Source: Piezodorus guildinii (Eukaryota > Arthropoda > Insecta > Hemiptera > Pentatomidae). Taken from it: a stretch of 64,000 nt of DNA. The translations under genes were made by a program, and so were the position numbers. The notes beneath the pieces are model-generated. The model saw only the letters and a list, made by a program, of their open reading frames with translations. It had not been told where the DNA came from and ran no database searches. Below, piece after piece: positions 45,047 to 55,493 of this stretch (position 1 is its first letter; every line of letters begins with the position of its first letter). The DNA lies in assembly GCA_023052935.1 (NCBI GenBank), contig CM041295.1, forward strand, positions 109,246,711-109,310,710, given 5' to 3'.

Positions 45047-45610
45047 TCTGGAAGAAGGATTATGGAAAGGTGGAGGGATTAATTCCAAGATCTGTTAAAT
45101 GCGAATGGACAGATACCCTGTGTAGAAGAAGAGCAAACGGAGGTAGGTCTCTGGGAAGAGGATGACTTTATTGAAGACGAACTGGAAGAAGCATTCGGGA
45201 ATATGACACTAGGAAAATCCACTGGTAGTGATGGAGTAACTCTTGAAATGCTGAAATAAATGGAGAGAAAGAAAAATAAATATTGCTGCATCCCGTTAAC
45301 CTCGTGTGGAAGCAAAAGAAAATATTAAAAGATTGGGAGTTATCCATCATCGTCCCCATCTCTAATCAAGGTAATGACAGATATTGTAACAACCACCGAG
45401 GCATATCTCTCTTGAGCGTACCAAGTAAGATTTACTCCCCGATCCTAGAAAAGAGAATAAGAAGAATCGAAGGATTACTTGAAGAGGAGCAATAAGGCTT
45501 TCGGGAAAATCATAGCAACCCCGATCTTATCTTTGCCACTAAGCAGGTTTTCGAAAAAGAATTTGAATAAGAGAAGGAAATGTGTGTTTTGTTGATCTTA
45601 CAAAATCAAA
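45047..45610 (+). mobile_element. RTE-like LINE reverse transcriptase fragment (decayed)
   Basis: Reads ERWRD, a stop, then FQDLLNANG and LEEAFGNMTLGKSTGSDGVT, which is the standard start of a LINE RT domain. After a stop at 45259 and a frame change comes DWELSIIVPISNQGNDRYC, then NHRGISLL, RIRRIEGLLEEEQ and GFRENHSNPDLIF. It ends at CFVDLTK, just where the first catalytic aspartate would come. There it meets an oppositely oriented LINE. Confidence 0.75.
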
Positions 45611-46485
45611 AAGAAAAAATCTGATGATATCTTGGATTCCTTTAGAGACAAAGGACAATTTAACATGAATTACAGCACACTTCTCTATTCCGAAAGTCAT
45701 ACCAATTTCATTACTAAATGACTCAACCATATGAGTCATGTTTATCAGCTCTTTGTCACCTCTTACGTACAATTTTAAATCATCCATGTAAATAGCATGA
45801 GAGATTAAAGTTCCATTATTATTAAGTTGGAACCCATTCCAGAATCATTCAATAATTCACTAAGAGGATTTAAAGCCAGACAGAACAACAATGGACTTAA
45901 CGCGTCACCTTGAAATATTCCTCTGTTTATTGGTATGCCCAATTTGGAACTTCTAAGCTTAGGTAAGTGCAACTTCACCTTCCACGTTTTCATTAGACGC
46001 TCTAATAAATCTATAATCTACTTTGTAGATGTTTAATACTTCTATTAGCCAATCATGTGGGACAGAGTCATACGCCTTTTGTAATCAATCCAGGCTATAG
46101 ATGCGTTTCGTTTTATCTTTGCTATTTGGGATGCTATGAAAGAGTCTATTACTAATAGTTCTTTGCATCCTTTGGCATTTTTCTTACACCCTAGTTGTTC
46201 CTTTGTGATGATATCATATTTGTCGATATGATCTGATAATTTACTACTGACCATAGATGATAGTAGTTTATAAACTCCATTTAAGCAGGTGATAGGTCGA
46301 AAATCTTTAGGAGCAAGCTGATTCTTAGCCGATTTAGGGATTAAATAATTTATACATTTACAGTAGTCTTCTGGTGGAGTAATGGTATTGGCTAGCAGTT
46401 TTTGGTAATAGGAAGCTAATAATTTACGGGCAAAACATATTTTTCCTCTATCTTCGTAAATGGGTGTATATAATTTCTAAGCAAA
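45611..46485 (-). mobile_element. R2/R4-like LINE reverse transcriptase fragment (decayed)
   Basis: Minus-strand reading from about 46480: YCKCINYLIPKSAKN, KDFRPITCLNGVYKLLSS, DIITKEQLGCKKNAKGCKE, IAWIDYKR (motif A region), then GIPINRGIFQGDALSPLLFC (motif B), YMDDLKLYVRGDKELINM (catalytic Tyr-Met-Asp-Asp near 45775) and GMTFGIEKCAVIHVK, where it stops abruptly at the plus-strand LINE. The motifs are those of a LINE RT distinct from the RTE type. Several frame changes and stops. The clade assignment is tentative. Confidence 0.75.
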
Positions 46486-48045
46486 AGGAGAAGAGAAAGA
46501 AAGAAAAAAAGGTCACAATGACATCTATACGTACATAAAGAAAAAAATAAATTAAAAATTATGAAAATATAATTTAAATTTCACACATCATTAAAAGTGT
46601 GAACACTATTTATCTTACATTAGTTGGCTTAATCAAATAAGCTTTCATCTGATTGGGAAGCAAGAAGGTAATGAATGAGGATAGGGACGGACTATGGCGG
46701 ATGTTTGACGGTAGAGTAGTCCATAAAATAGTAGACTACACTAAAAAGAAGCTCTCATAGTTTTCGGTTCTATGGAAAAGGGAAAAAGAAGTCGGGCAGA
46801 CGGGTAGTTCGTCTTCCACATTTGAGCTTCACTTTTGCTTCTCAATGTGAATATAAGAATTTTATAACACAAATCAAGTACTGGCTAAACCCAGTGGTTT
46901 CCAAAGCACTCCATAGTTTACAGAGAGAGAGATAACTTCATACAAAATAATATTTCACGATAAACATTATTTTGTAAAACAACTTCATAAATTGTTATTA
47001 ATCAACATATTTACCCTATTTTTTCCAAACGCATTGTGAAATTTTCTATCTCGAAACTGAAACATTCAGGGTTTTGTGAATAAATTAATGAGGTCAGAAA
47101 ATCAGAGGGTGGGGGAGTAGGGATAAGACGGCCACCGGATTATCTTCATCGACCAGCCTACGACCTTGTTGTTTTCAGCTGAAACAATATTCAAATTTTG
47201 AGTACCTCCGCGCAACATTGACATTTTACAATCTCATGGTACTCGACAAGCTCTCTGGTTTTAGCTATGCACATTTTCTCATTGCTGTTAATCATATAGT
47301 TATCTTTTTATCTCAATCATCATCTCTCTTGACTTATTTTCTGTTTCAAAATTATCTGAAAAACTTTTTTCTAGCCGGGTGCCCTTTCTGCTAAAAATAT
47401 CAAACCCGATCTTCAAACGTTAGGCGGGAATGATATAAATCCCTGCTCTTCTATTGATTTCATAATTGAAAGCCTCACTTCCAACATCCTTGATATCCAT
47501 ACTTTACTACACCTTGAGTATGTCCCGAAATTGAGGACTTTGAGGTGAAACTTGGTCCTGCTATAAATCGGTTTAGAAGTAACATGGTTCGTATACGACT
47601 AACTACCATTGAGAGTTAAAAAACTTGACGAATTATCACAAACCAGTGATTTTTTTCACCCTAAATTCTTTTTGTTATGGTGTTTTTGTTTAAATTGTCA
47701 ATTTAGACGTTGGCGAAACTTCGGCATCTTTTTCTTCCTGCCACCTGTGTTTCAGCGTGAGGGTGCTTCTAGCCATTGGGGATATGCGTCTCATTTCTCG
47801 GTGAGGTACCTCATCTCTTCCCTCTGCGTCTTCCTATTTTGTTCACCTGATTGCTGCGATAGATTCTTGGCATTCTCCTCTCGTTCAATTGGTCGGTAGG
47901 GACATATATTTCAATAAATGGAGCTTCACATAGTAGCGGAGGCGTAGACGGAAAACAATAAATTCTCGACAAGTTAAACACAATGCTTTGGGTAATATTT
48001 ATTGACTGATCCTCAAGACCCTTAGGAACCTAATATAAATAATAA

Positions 48046-48094
<49 letters not shown>

Positions 48095-48635
48095 TTATAT
48101 TATTTTTTTTTTTTTATCTACAACAATCAGTTAGAGTTTGTAATACATACGAAAAAAAAAAAAAAATACAGTTTGGGGTAATCCAACTCAATGTCAAGAT
48201 GATCTCTCCTTTTTGAATAGTGGACTGTATGAAAATATAGAAACTTAAGTATTTGAAGGCTGGATCTAGATCGAATGAAACACTGAATGGTTAAAAAAAA
48301 AAATACTTATATTACAAAAGAAAATGCTACATTTAAACTTCGTGGCCAGATGTTAATCTATTGGATTAGTAGGTTAGTAATGTTGAAACTATTGACAATT
48401 ATATAACTGGGTAAATAGACTAAAGTTGTAGAAATCTGAGATGGTGAAGATGCTGTCTGTGTGGTGAATGGTGATATTGCACTTTCTCTCCTCTTCTCCT
48501 CCTCCCTTTGGCCTGGGGGTCTTCTTAATGCTTCTACCCTATGGCTGTTGAAAGGAACAAGACACAGGAACTTGAGCAAACTGTGGCTTATCCAGCCAAG
48601 ACCTGCCACTACTTAGTTTCTTTTTCGGCCACTAG
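46486..48635. other. Intron DNA, partly GC-richer
   Basis: 46660-46860 gives a plus-strand reading with VVHKIVDYTKKKLS and a GQTGSSSSTFELHFCFS segment, which looks coding-like but was not recognised. (TA)n at 48049-48086 with T runs. Open frames near 47609-47899 and 48358-48609 have no support. Confidence 0.35.
48049..48086. repeat. (AT)n microsatellite
   Basis: About 38 bases of alternating AT followed by T runs. Confidence 0.9.
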
Positions 48636-49335
48636 GGGCGCTCTGCTTCTTTGATAGGCCGTGAGGTGGCAGCACAGTCAACCTGAATTTCCCTTTTCGG
48701 AAACCCGAAACCGTTAGTTTTATCGGCTTTTCATCACTCTCTATTACCCTTTACAATTCCGTGTAACAGATAATATATTTTTCTAAAATCTTTAGATATA
48801 CAACGGTATATTATACATCTATATTACTATTCTTGTGTTCAAAAACACAAAAATTGCATTAAAAAATATGTTTTCAACACTTTAACACTTTTTTCCTTCA
48901 GTTGTATATAAAATTCGCCCAATTTTCGTATTTAGCCGTTATTTATCTATGCTAATAAGACGATGTTCTTAATTTTTTGAAATATACAAAACTAAGTGTA
49001 CTTTAGGGGAAGAAAATTTAAAATATCGGCATTTAACCCCTGTCAGACTATTTAAACGAGAATAAAACCTACATGATATTAAAGCCCATTAAATTTTACA
49101 TCAATATAGCGAGTTTAATTAAAATCTTTAGAGCCGTTTTTGATAAAATCATAAAAAGGTGCAAATTGCATGCGCTGGAGTTATCACACACGGACACACA
49201 CAGACCTTTTTGCGGGACTTGGTTATTTGGACTCAGGGGACCCTAAAACGTATATTTCCGTTAAAACTGGAATTCGAAAATTTTCACGTTCGCAATACTT
49301 TCCCTTACTATATTTTCCATAAATAGGTAAGTGAA
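48636..49335 (+). mobile_element. Non-autonomous repeat family X, copy 3
   Basis: Collinear with 25012-25830 from 'ctctgcttctttgataggccg' to 'gcaatactttcccttacta'. It lacks one internal segment (the 'taacatctcgg' part) and ends in 'ggtaagtgaaagtaacatg', a variant of the recurrent terminus. Non-coding. Confidence 0.65.
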
Positions 49336-50751
49336 AGTAACATGTGTTGGGGAAATCTCTCTAAATTCTGGTAATTTTGCAGATATCGAGTCAAAACAAA
49401 AATTAACAATAAGATGAGGATATGTTTTATATCTTTTGTCCTTACAACTCATTCATTTAAAAGTAAAGTAAGTAGTTAAAAGAATTCTCAAAAATTAATG
49501 AACATTTAGCGAATTAAAAGTTTATAAAGGAAAAGAGACTCAGCTTTCATTATTTTCTATACATAGTTTAGTCACAGCCCTACTTGCTGTAAAAAATTCG
49601 ATCTTAAAAACATAGTATTTTTTTTGGATATGAATTTTCGTTTCTAGCGAAGTTTCACGAAAATATCTTAAATGAGACTGAATGAAAAATTGTTAAACTA
49701 ACACAGGATAGTCATCCATACGATGTTTACAAGTGACACACATTTGGTGACTGAGATTGGTCTGGTTCCCGAGTTATAAAATTCTCATCGCTGTTTAAAT
49801 AACGTTTTCTTTAAAAATTATTAACTCCTGTAATTTTGCTTATTTCAGAGCGAAACAAAAAATTGAGTGGTGATGAGAGTACTGTATACAGTTTTGGTCC
49901 TTACAACATATTTCGTTTAAAAAATTGATGAAAATTTTAATCAACTGAAACTTATAGCGGGCTATAACAAGGGAAGTTAGAAAAGAGTCTCAGGCTAATT
50001 TTTTTTTCTTGTATAGTCTTATTATTGCATTACTCGTTATAGAAATTTTGATCGTGCAAGCATTGTCCTTTTTTATAATATAAATTGTTTTTTTTTTTTT
50101 TTTTTAATTTCTTTATTTCCAGATCGGCTGCGTGAGCCATACATGGATAAATTGTTGAGAAGGCCTAGTAATATTTGTAGCGAAATATCTCAAAAGGGGC
50201 CGGGTGAAAAATTATGGAATTCATACCGATATATACATATATACGCACTAGAGGACAGAACTGGTCACTGTTCAAATATATAAAAGACAAAAATGAAAAC
50301 TGCATTAAATAAAAAAAAAGATATAATTTATTAAAATTAATGACACAATGAAGGAAGGCGTCTGCAGTAACATAGAGACGTATTGAGCGCTATCTATGAA
50401 ATTTAGTAGGTACTTCTTGCGCCGTGGTTCTAACCTGTGGGTATCCTTCAAAACAAAATTTATTAAAAAAATAAAATTCCTAATTCTTTTCTGTTATCTG
50501 GTAAGTGATTTTGTTATAAGGGGGTCTGTTTTAAAGGTTTTTTAGTTAAAAAGAATTATATAAATTAATAGTTGTGAAGAATACTTATTAAATGAAAAAA
50601 AAAATACTTTAGACACTCTCTGTATATACTTTTTCATAACATTTATTCATTACATTTATTGTTTTTGTTAAGTTTGATTGATTTGTTGACCACTTAATTT
50701 GTTTTTGATTAACCATTTAATTTTTTTAAATACCTTTTTTTAATTTATTAG
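49336..50751 (+). other. Intron DNA upstream of exon 4
   Basis: AT-rich. No gene. It ends in the acceptor 'ttttttaatttattag'. Confidence 0.5.
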
Positions 50752-50850
50752 GGTAATTACACAATAATGGCCAAAAGGTTGCAGACTGAAATAAAGCAGC
50801 TTGAGCAGCAGGTACAGGACATGAAAAGCCGCCTCAATGTAGAAGTGGAG
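50752..50850 (+). CDS. Coiled-coil protein gene, exon 4
   Basis: Exon of 99 bases (33 codons), phase 0 on both sides. It reads GNYTIMAKRLQTEIKQLEQQ, then VQDMKSRLNVEVE. The heptads (L-x2-E-I-x2-L, then V-x2-M-x2-R-L) predict a coiled coil. Acceptor 'tttattag', donor GAG|GTATGT. The next exon continues NRINLENKVKEL in the same register, which strongly supports joining the two. Confidence 0.8.
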
Positions 50851-50904
50851 GTATGTGATCATATTGTAATATTTGTTAATTTTAATACATTACTTTTCTT
50901 TCCT

Positions 50905-51563
50905 TAATCTGCTCCTCGTCTACCGCCTGGTGCAGTGTGAGAGTTCCTTCTGTAGAGCCTGATCCATTGTGCTCGGTCCTGTGCCAGCTCCCTTCTTCTT
51001 CCCTAATCCAGATTTCTGGCCGCACATGCCTCCCTAAGACCTTTATTTTCCTAGGGGATCCTCAGCTCATTCCTGGCTATTCTCTCATCTGGCATACACA
51101 TGTCCAAAACCACCGCAAACAAATCTCTTCCAGGGTTTCTTGTAGGGATTTTAGACCAAGATTATTCCTTATTGTAGTGTTTCGCACCCTGCCTTGTTGG
51201 GTTTTTGTGGGATTTTTGGGAGGAATTTCATCTCTATGGTCTGAAGTTAACTCGCATGCTTGCTAGTCAGGGTCCATGACTCGCTAGAATAGATTAGGGT
51301 AGGCAAAAAAGTTGTCTTATGTACTGCCTTCTTTGTGTCTTTTGAGACCTCAGGTTCCTCTAAAAGGAGTTTCTCAGAGAATTAAATTACCTCCCTGCAG
51401 TGGCTATTTTCTCTTTTATTTCACAATCTCTACTGCCTCGCTCATATATGTGTCTCCTGGGTATTTATGCGTTTCCACTGACTCCAGCTCTTGCCCTTCT
51501 AGCCTGATTATTTGGTCTCCCGGTACATGAGTTTTACCTATTCTCATTACCTTTACTTTTCAG

Positions 51564-51566
<3 letters not shown>
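50905..51566 (-). mobile_element. LINE A, 3' part (decayed, host of a nested LINE)
   Basis: Minus-strand readings: KVMRIGKTHVPGDQIIRLEG, ELESVETHKY, then GSESWTLTSKHAS in shifted frames, LGLKSLQETLEEICLRW and PSTMDQALQKELSHCTR. These are the thumb and C-terminal blocks of an RTE-like LINE. It is separated from its RT part at 52316 by the R1-like element. Many frame changes. Confidence 0.7.
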
Positions 51567-51598
<32 letters not shown>

Positions 51599-52315
51599 GT
51601 AGGGGAAAAATCTTTCATAGACGATGTGTGGCTATACAAGCCCACAACAGTGTGAGATTCCTACTCACTAAAAAACCACCTCCCTATTCGCCTTCACCAC
51701 CCCACGGAACTGCCGTCAGGCATTACTTCACGGGGGGCAGTATGGCTATGTGCCTACTTCAGTAATGGACATCTTTATATAATTTAACTTACAAGCCTTA
51801 CCTGGCAGCTCCTTTCGCGCTCTTGAGATCTGAGCTTCTTTCCGACTTGTGCCGCATATTCTGCCACAGCATTCCAGTTCTCCTCTTTGGTCATCATTAG
51901 GTTGACCAAGCTTTCTGGAACAGCCTTCTCTCCAAGAATGCTGTCTAGTTCATCCTTTTCTTGGGCGAAAATTGGGCAATGGAAGAATGCATGCTCCATT
52001 GTTTGGTCCTCAGATAGGCAACTTGGACACGATGGTTCATCCTCTATTTTAAAACGAGCTAAATAACATTTTAGCCAGCCATGCCCTGTAAGGAGTTGGG
52101 TGAGGTAGAAGTCAGGGATTAATTTCATATTAATGTGGGATAGTTCTTCCTGTAGTATCCCGAGGTTAAATTGGAGGTCTCGTACATTCTTACCAAATAC
52201 CACTGTTAGTGAAGGCTGGATTTAAATGGATGTGGATAGTTGCATGTTGAAATGTCCTATGTGGAAACTCCTCAACTTGTTCTTGGCATTCTTCTAGGCA
52301 GTACCAACACCAAAA
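51567..52315 (-). mobile_element. R1-like LINE 3' end with poly(A), nested in LINE A
   Basis: A 139-codon minus-strand frame (52203 to 51784) contains DFYLTQLLTGHGWLKCYLAR, PSCPSCLSEDQTMEHAFFHC and ENWNAVAEYAAQVGKKLRS. 'LTQLLTGHG' and the zinc motif C-x2-C-x9-H-x4-C are the hallmark of the C-terminal end of R1-clade LINE proteins. A 3' UTR of about 190 bases and a poly(A) seen as T at 51567-51595 follow. The 5' boundary is between about 52140 and 52320. No clear target duplication was found. Confidence 0.75.
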
Positions 52316-52700
52316 TTAAGAGAAGCAGGCTAAGGCTGCACATTGCCTAATAACAGTTGAAGACCTAAATTCTTGGGAGCTGTTATAGCAGGTTCTAACA
52401 AAATTTCTGCATTTAGCAAAGAGTCTTAATATTGCTTTACGGAGTCCAAGTGTCACTCCCTTTTCTCTTAATGCCTTTTCAACATCCTGGATATTAACCC
52501 TATTGAAAGCTTTGACCAGATCGGCAAAGCAGATATAGACCTCTTTACCCTTGTCCATACGTTTCTCTGAAGCCTGCCTGAGAGCAAATCTGAGGTCCTG
52601 GGTGCTCCTATTTTCCGAGAATATTCTGCTAGTAGTGGTTTCACATTCTTTCACAATCTTTTCTCTAAGATTTTTGAATAGACCTTATTGGAAATGCTTA
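52316..52700 (-). mobile_element. LINE A, reverse transcriptase part
   Basis: A minus-strand frame of 112 codons reads SENRSTQDLRFALRQASEKR, KGKEVYICFADLVKAFNRV, and LREKGVTLGLRKAILRLF. This is RT motif A with Asp in FADLVKAFNRV. It ends at IRQCAALA, where the family has 'GIRQGAALAP'. Motif B to motif C are missing before LINE A resumes at 51566, so DNA was lost when or after the R1-like copy inserted. Confidence 0.8.
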
Positions 52701-53449
52701 AAAGTGAGATTCATCTGTGATTTAATTCATTACTAACTGTTAATATTTAGAATTGACAGCTAAATGAAAAGTTTTATATGAGCTGGATAATATAATATTA
52801 TAATTTTTCATGTTCCTGAAAGAGAACCTGAGCTACTAGCATCCTACTTGCTATCCTCATCGCAGAGAGAGGAAAAATGGTAGGATTTTAGAATTTTTTT
52901 TGTTATATTACACAGGGAATTTCACCACATACAATTTTTTAGTAAATAAGCAAGAGCGGAAAGATGGGATAGGTAGGAAAAGAAGACTTTAATTAACTTT
53001 TAATTTTTATTTTATTTATTAATAAAAGTTAGAGTTTTGGCTATCCATAAGAATGGTCTAGGAAATGGTCATATTGATCTGGCTCAGTCCTAAATGTGGA
53101 TGAGGTATTCCTTTATTCACAAAAACCAATTGTTCGCCAGTTCCAACATTCATAAAATGAATTAATTCCCAACTGGGCCATTCTCCTAATTATTGGCAGT
53201 GTTGAAACACCCCTCAGCTCTTAGTAAAAGTTAAGTGTTCAGAGAGAAAGTAATGAAATCTCCCCCCCATAAGGTTTTACATATTGTTTTATCCCTTTTA
53301 ACGGTGTCAAGCTTTGTAGGATTTTCTTACTTATAAATTGTTGCTCTACTAAATCATACCATAATATCAATTATTTTCATATCATAATAAATTATTTTCA
53401 TAAATTTTTTTTTTTAATTTAATCAGATACCGTATCCCATAGTCTTTTC
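52701..53449. other. Intron DNA
   Basis: AT-rich, no gene or repeat recognised. Confidence 0.5.
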
Positions 53450-54395
53450 ACATAATCCAAGACCACCAGTTTAGATTTCGCTCATCCTACTCCACCATAA
53501 AACAGTGTCATCGTGGGGAGGATATTGTCTCATTTGCATTGGAGCATGGATTGGAATATACGGGAGTCTTTCTCGGCGTAAAACAGGCCCTTGACCGAGT
53601 TTGGCATCCAGGGCTGCTGTACAAACTCCTCAAATTCCTACCTCATTATCCAGTCCCACCTCTCTGGACAATCCTTCAAATTAAAAGAATTAAAATCAAT
53701 TCTAACAAATCCCACCAAATCACCTTTACTAGCAAGCCCATGACATCCTGCCCTACAGTGATATTTAATAATATTCTGCTTGTCCCAGTAGAACAGATTC
53801 ACTATCTAGGATTTCTGCTTGACAAATGTCTTACATAGAATCCTCGCACAAGACTGAAATGACAAGAAACTGCCTGCTGCTTTCAGTTACTTCAACACTT
53901 ACTGGACAGATCCTCTAACCATCCACTTAACAAAAGGCTCATTTATATCACTATCATAAGGCATATGTGGACTTGCAGACTTGAGCTTTAAGGCTCTAAT
54001 AAACCATCAAATTATTTCTTTATTCAATCCTTACAATCCAAAATCCTTTGAAAAATCCTCAGTGCTCCATACTATGTCACAAATAAACTCATCCATAAAC
54101 ACCTTAATGTTCCATATTTTGCTGGTTTGGCCCAAACCAGGTATCAATCCTTTCATGACTAACTCCACTCCCACTGTAACACACTAGTTTCAATCCTTGG
54201 TTTCTCTTCCATTCCTGACAATCCCTCCAATGCATCTTAAAAGAAGATGGCCTCGAGACCTTCCCGTTTAGATTACCTAATGGCGTGCTGCCAATGGGCA
54301 TTTTCTCTTCATGTCTTTTTCTAGTATTTTATCTGACAGCCTATTTACTAGATGTACTAACCAATACAGTTGTAAATTTAAATAAATAATTTTTT
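53450..54395 (+). mobile_element. Jockey-like LINE 3' half (decayed)
   Basis: Readings: HQFRFRSSYSTI, GVFLGVKQALDRVWHPGLLY (motif A region, catalytic Asp changed to Gly in GVFL-G-VKQA), then directly IKINSNKSHQITFT, PVEQIHYLGFLLDK, TNKLIHKHLNVPYFAGLA. The piece with motifs B and C (Tyr-Ala-Asp-Asp) present in the copy at 61993 is deleted between 53680 and 53690. It ends with AATAAATAA and an A/T tail. It lies just upstream of exon 5, in the same orientation as the gene. Confidence 0.8.
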
Positions 54396-54672
54396 TTTAA
54401 ATTCTAATTATTCATGTTACCTAACGGCAGTATCAACCTTACTAGTTGGATTTTCAGCCCCATGTCAAGGTATGTACAATGTGGGATGCAAAAGTAAGAA
54501 ATGATAAGGTTTAGAAACCAATATGATGTACAGGAAGGAAAGGGTAAAAATAAGGGCAATCACCCACTTAGTCACCTTCCACAATAGCCGTAAAAGGGTC
54601 CATTCTATTCCACCCAAATTCACAGGAAGAAAATTAAATTAACTAACTAATAGCATATTTCTTTCCTTTCAG
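54396..54672 (+). other. Intron DNA upstream of exon 5
   Basis: Unremarkable. Ends in the acceptor 'catatttctttcctttcag'. Confidence 0.5.
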
Positions 54673-54771
54673 AACCGTATCAACCTGGAAAATAAGGTAA
54701 AAGAATTGCGAACGGGGCTGGCACTTCACAAACGACAAGACTTCACTAGTCCATCAACACCAATTCAATGA
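54673..54771 (+). CDS. Coiled-coil protein gene, last exon
   Basis: Exon of 99 bases including the TGA at 54769-54771. It reads NRINLENKVKELRTGLALHK then RQDFTSPSTPIQ. The heptads of exon 4 continue (I-x2-L-x3-V-x2-L) and the protein ends in a short Ser/Thr/Pro-rich tail. Strong acceptor 'ctttcctttcag'. A candidate AATAAA lies 333 bases downstream at 55104. All supported exons together give roughly 190 residues at the C-terminal end of the protein. Confidence 0.8.
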   Translation, partial: NRINLENKVKELRTGLALHKRQDFTSPSTPIQ

Positions 54772-55103
54772 TATTTATAGAAGAATAACCAGTTAATTAC
54801 AAATCGAAGAATTTATCAGGATGACAGATCATATTTTAAAGTTTTCTTCATGCGATGTTGTAGCTTTAAACTTGATATAAATTATTATAATTAGTATAGA
54901 CTTACTGTTTTATTGTATAACTTAAAACTTACTCACTGTAAAATCGCCAGCCAGGTAGAGCATTGATAAACTGCATGGGAAAGTACTGTTCAGGAACAAA
55001 CTGACTTTTTAAAAATAATTACCGTTTTGATAGACATTTAGTGGATGGTAGGAATGATGCAAGAAGTTGGTAGGTGGTGTTATTGGTGAAAATTAAACAC
55101 ACC

Positions 55104-55109
55104 AATAAA
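55104..55109 (+). promoter_or_regulatory. Candidate polyadenylation signal
   Basis: AATAAA 333 bases after the stop of the coiled-coil gene. Plausible by position only. Confidence 0.4.
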
Positions 55110-55389
55110 AAAGGCTTGTTAGAATGTGTACCAAAGTTTCAGCCTAAATTTTAGACCTACATCCTGGAAAAGACTGATTTTTTTTTTTTTTTTCTCAAAA
55201 TTTGGAAAGCAGTTCAAGTCACCACCTATTAAAACAAGTTTTTCTCATTAGTGTATCATTACACTCACCACAACCCTAACATACTTTTCATTCTTCAATT
55301 ACCATTTTGTTAGAAATACTCCTTCAAAATTATATACACTGATTTCAAAAGTAAATATTTTGTGTTAACTGTAAAATTATATTTTATTT

Positions 55390-55493
55390 TATTATAGGTG
55401 GAATAGTCAGGAATCAGTCATTTTTTGAAAAGTTTTTAATTTTTTAAAAACTTTTCAAAAAATGACTGATTCCTGACTATTCCACCTATAATA
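55390..55493. repeat. Perfect 50-bp inverted repeat (hairpin, 4-base loop)
   Basis: Arms 55390-55439 and 55444-55493 are exact reverse complements with TTTT between them. The arm starts TATTATAGGTGGAATAGTCA and ends GAAAAGTTTTTAA. As RNA it would form a 50-bp uninterrupted duplex. It lies about 620 bases past the stop of the coiled-coil gene, in its 3' UTR if the first poly(A) signal is skipped. Confidence 0.9.

Noticed and set aside
47609..47899. 96-codon plus-strand open frame
   Set aside because: Cys/Phe-rich translation typical of random AT-rich DNA; no motif and no splice or promoter context.
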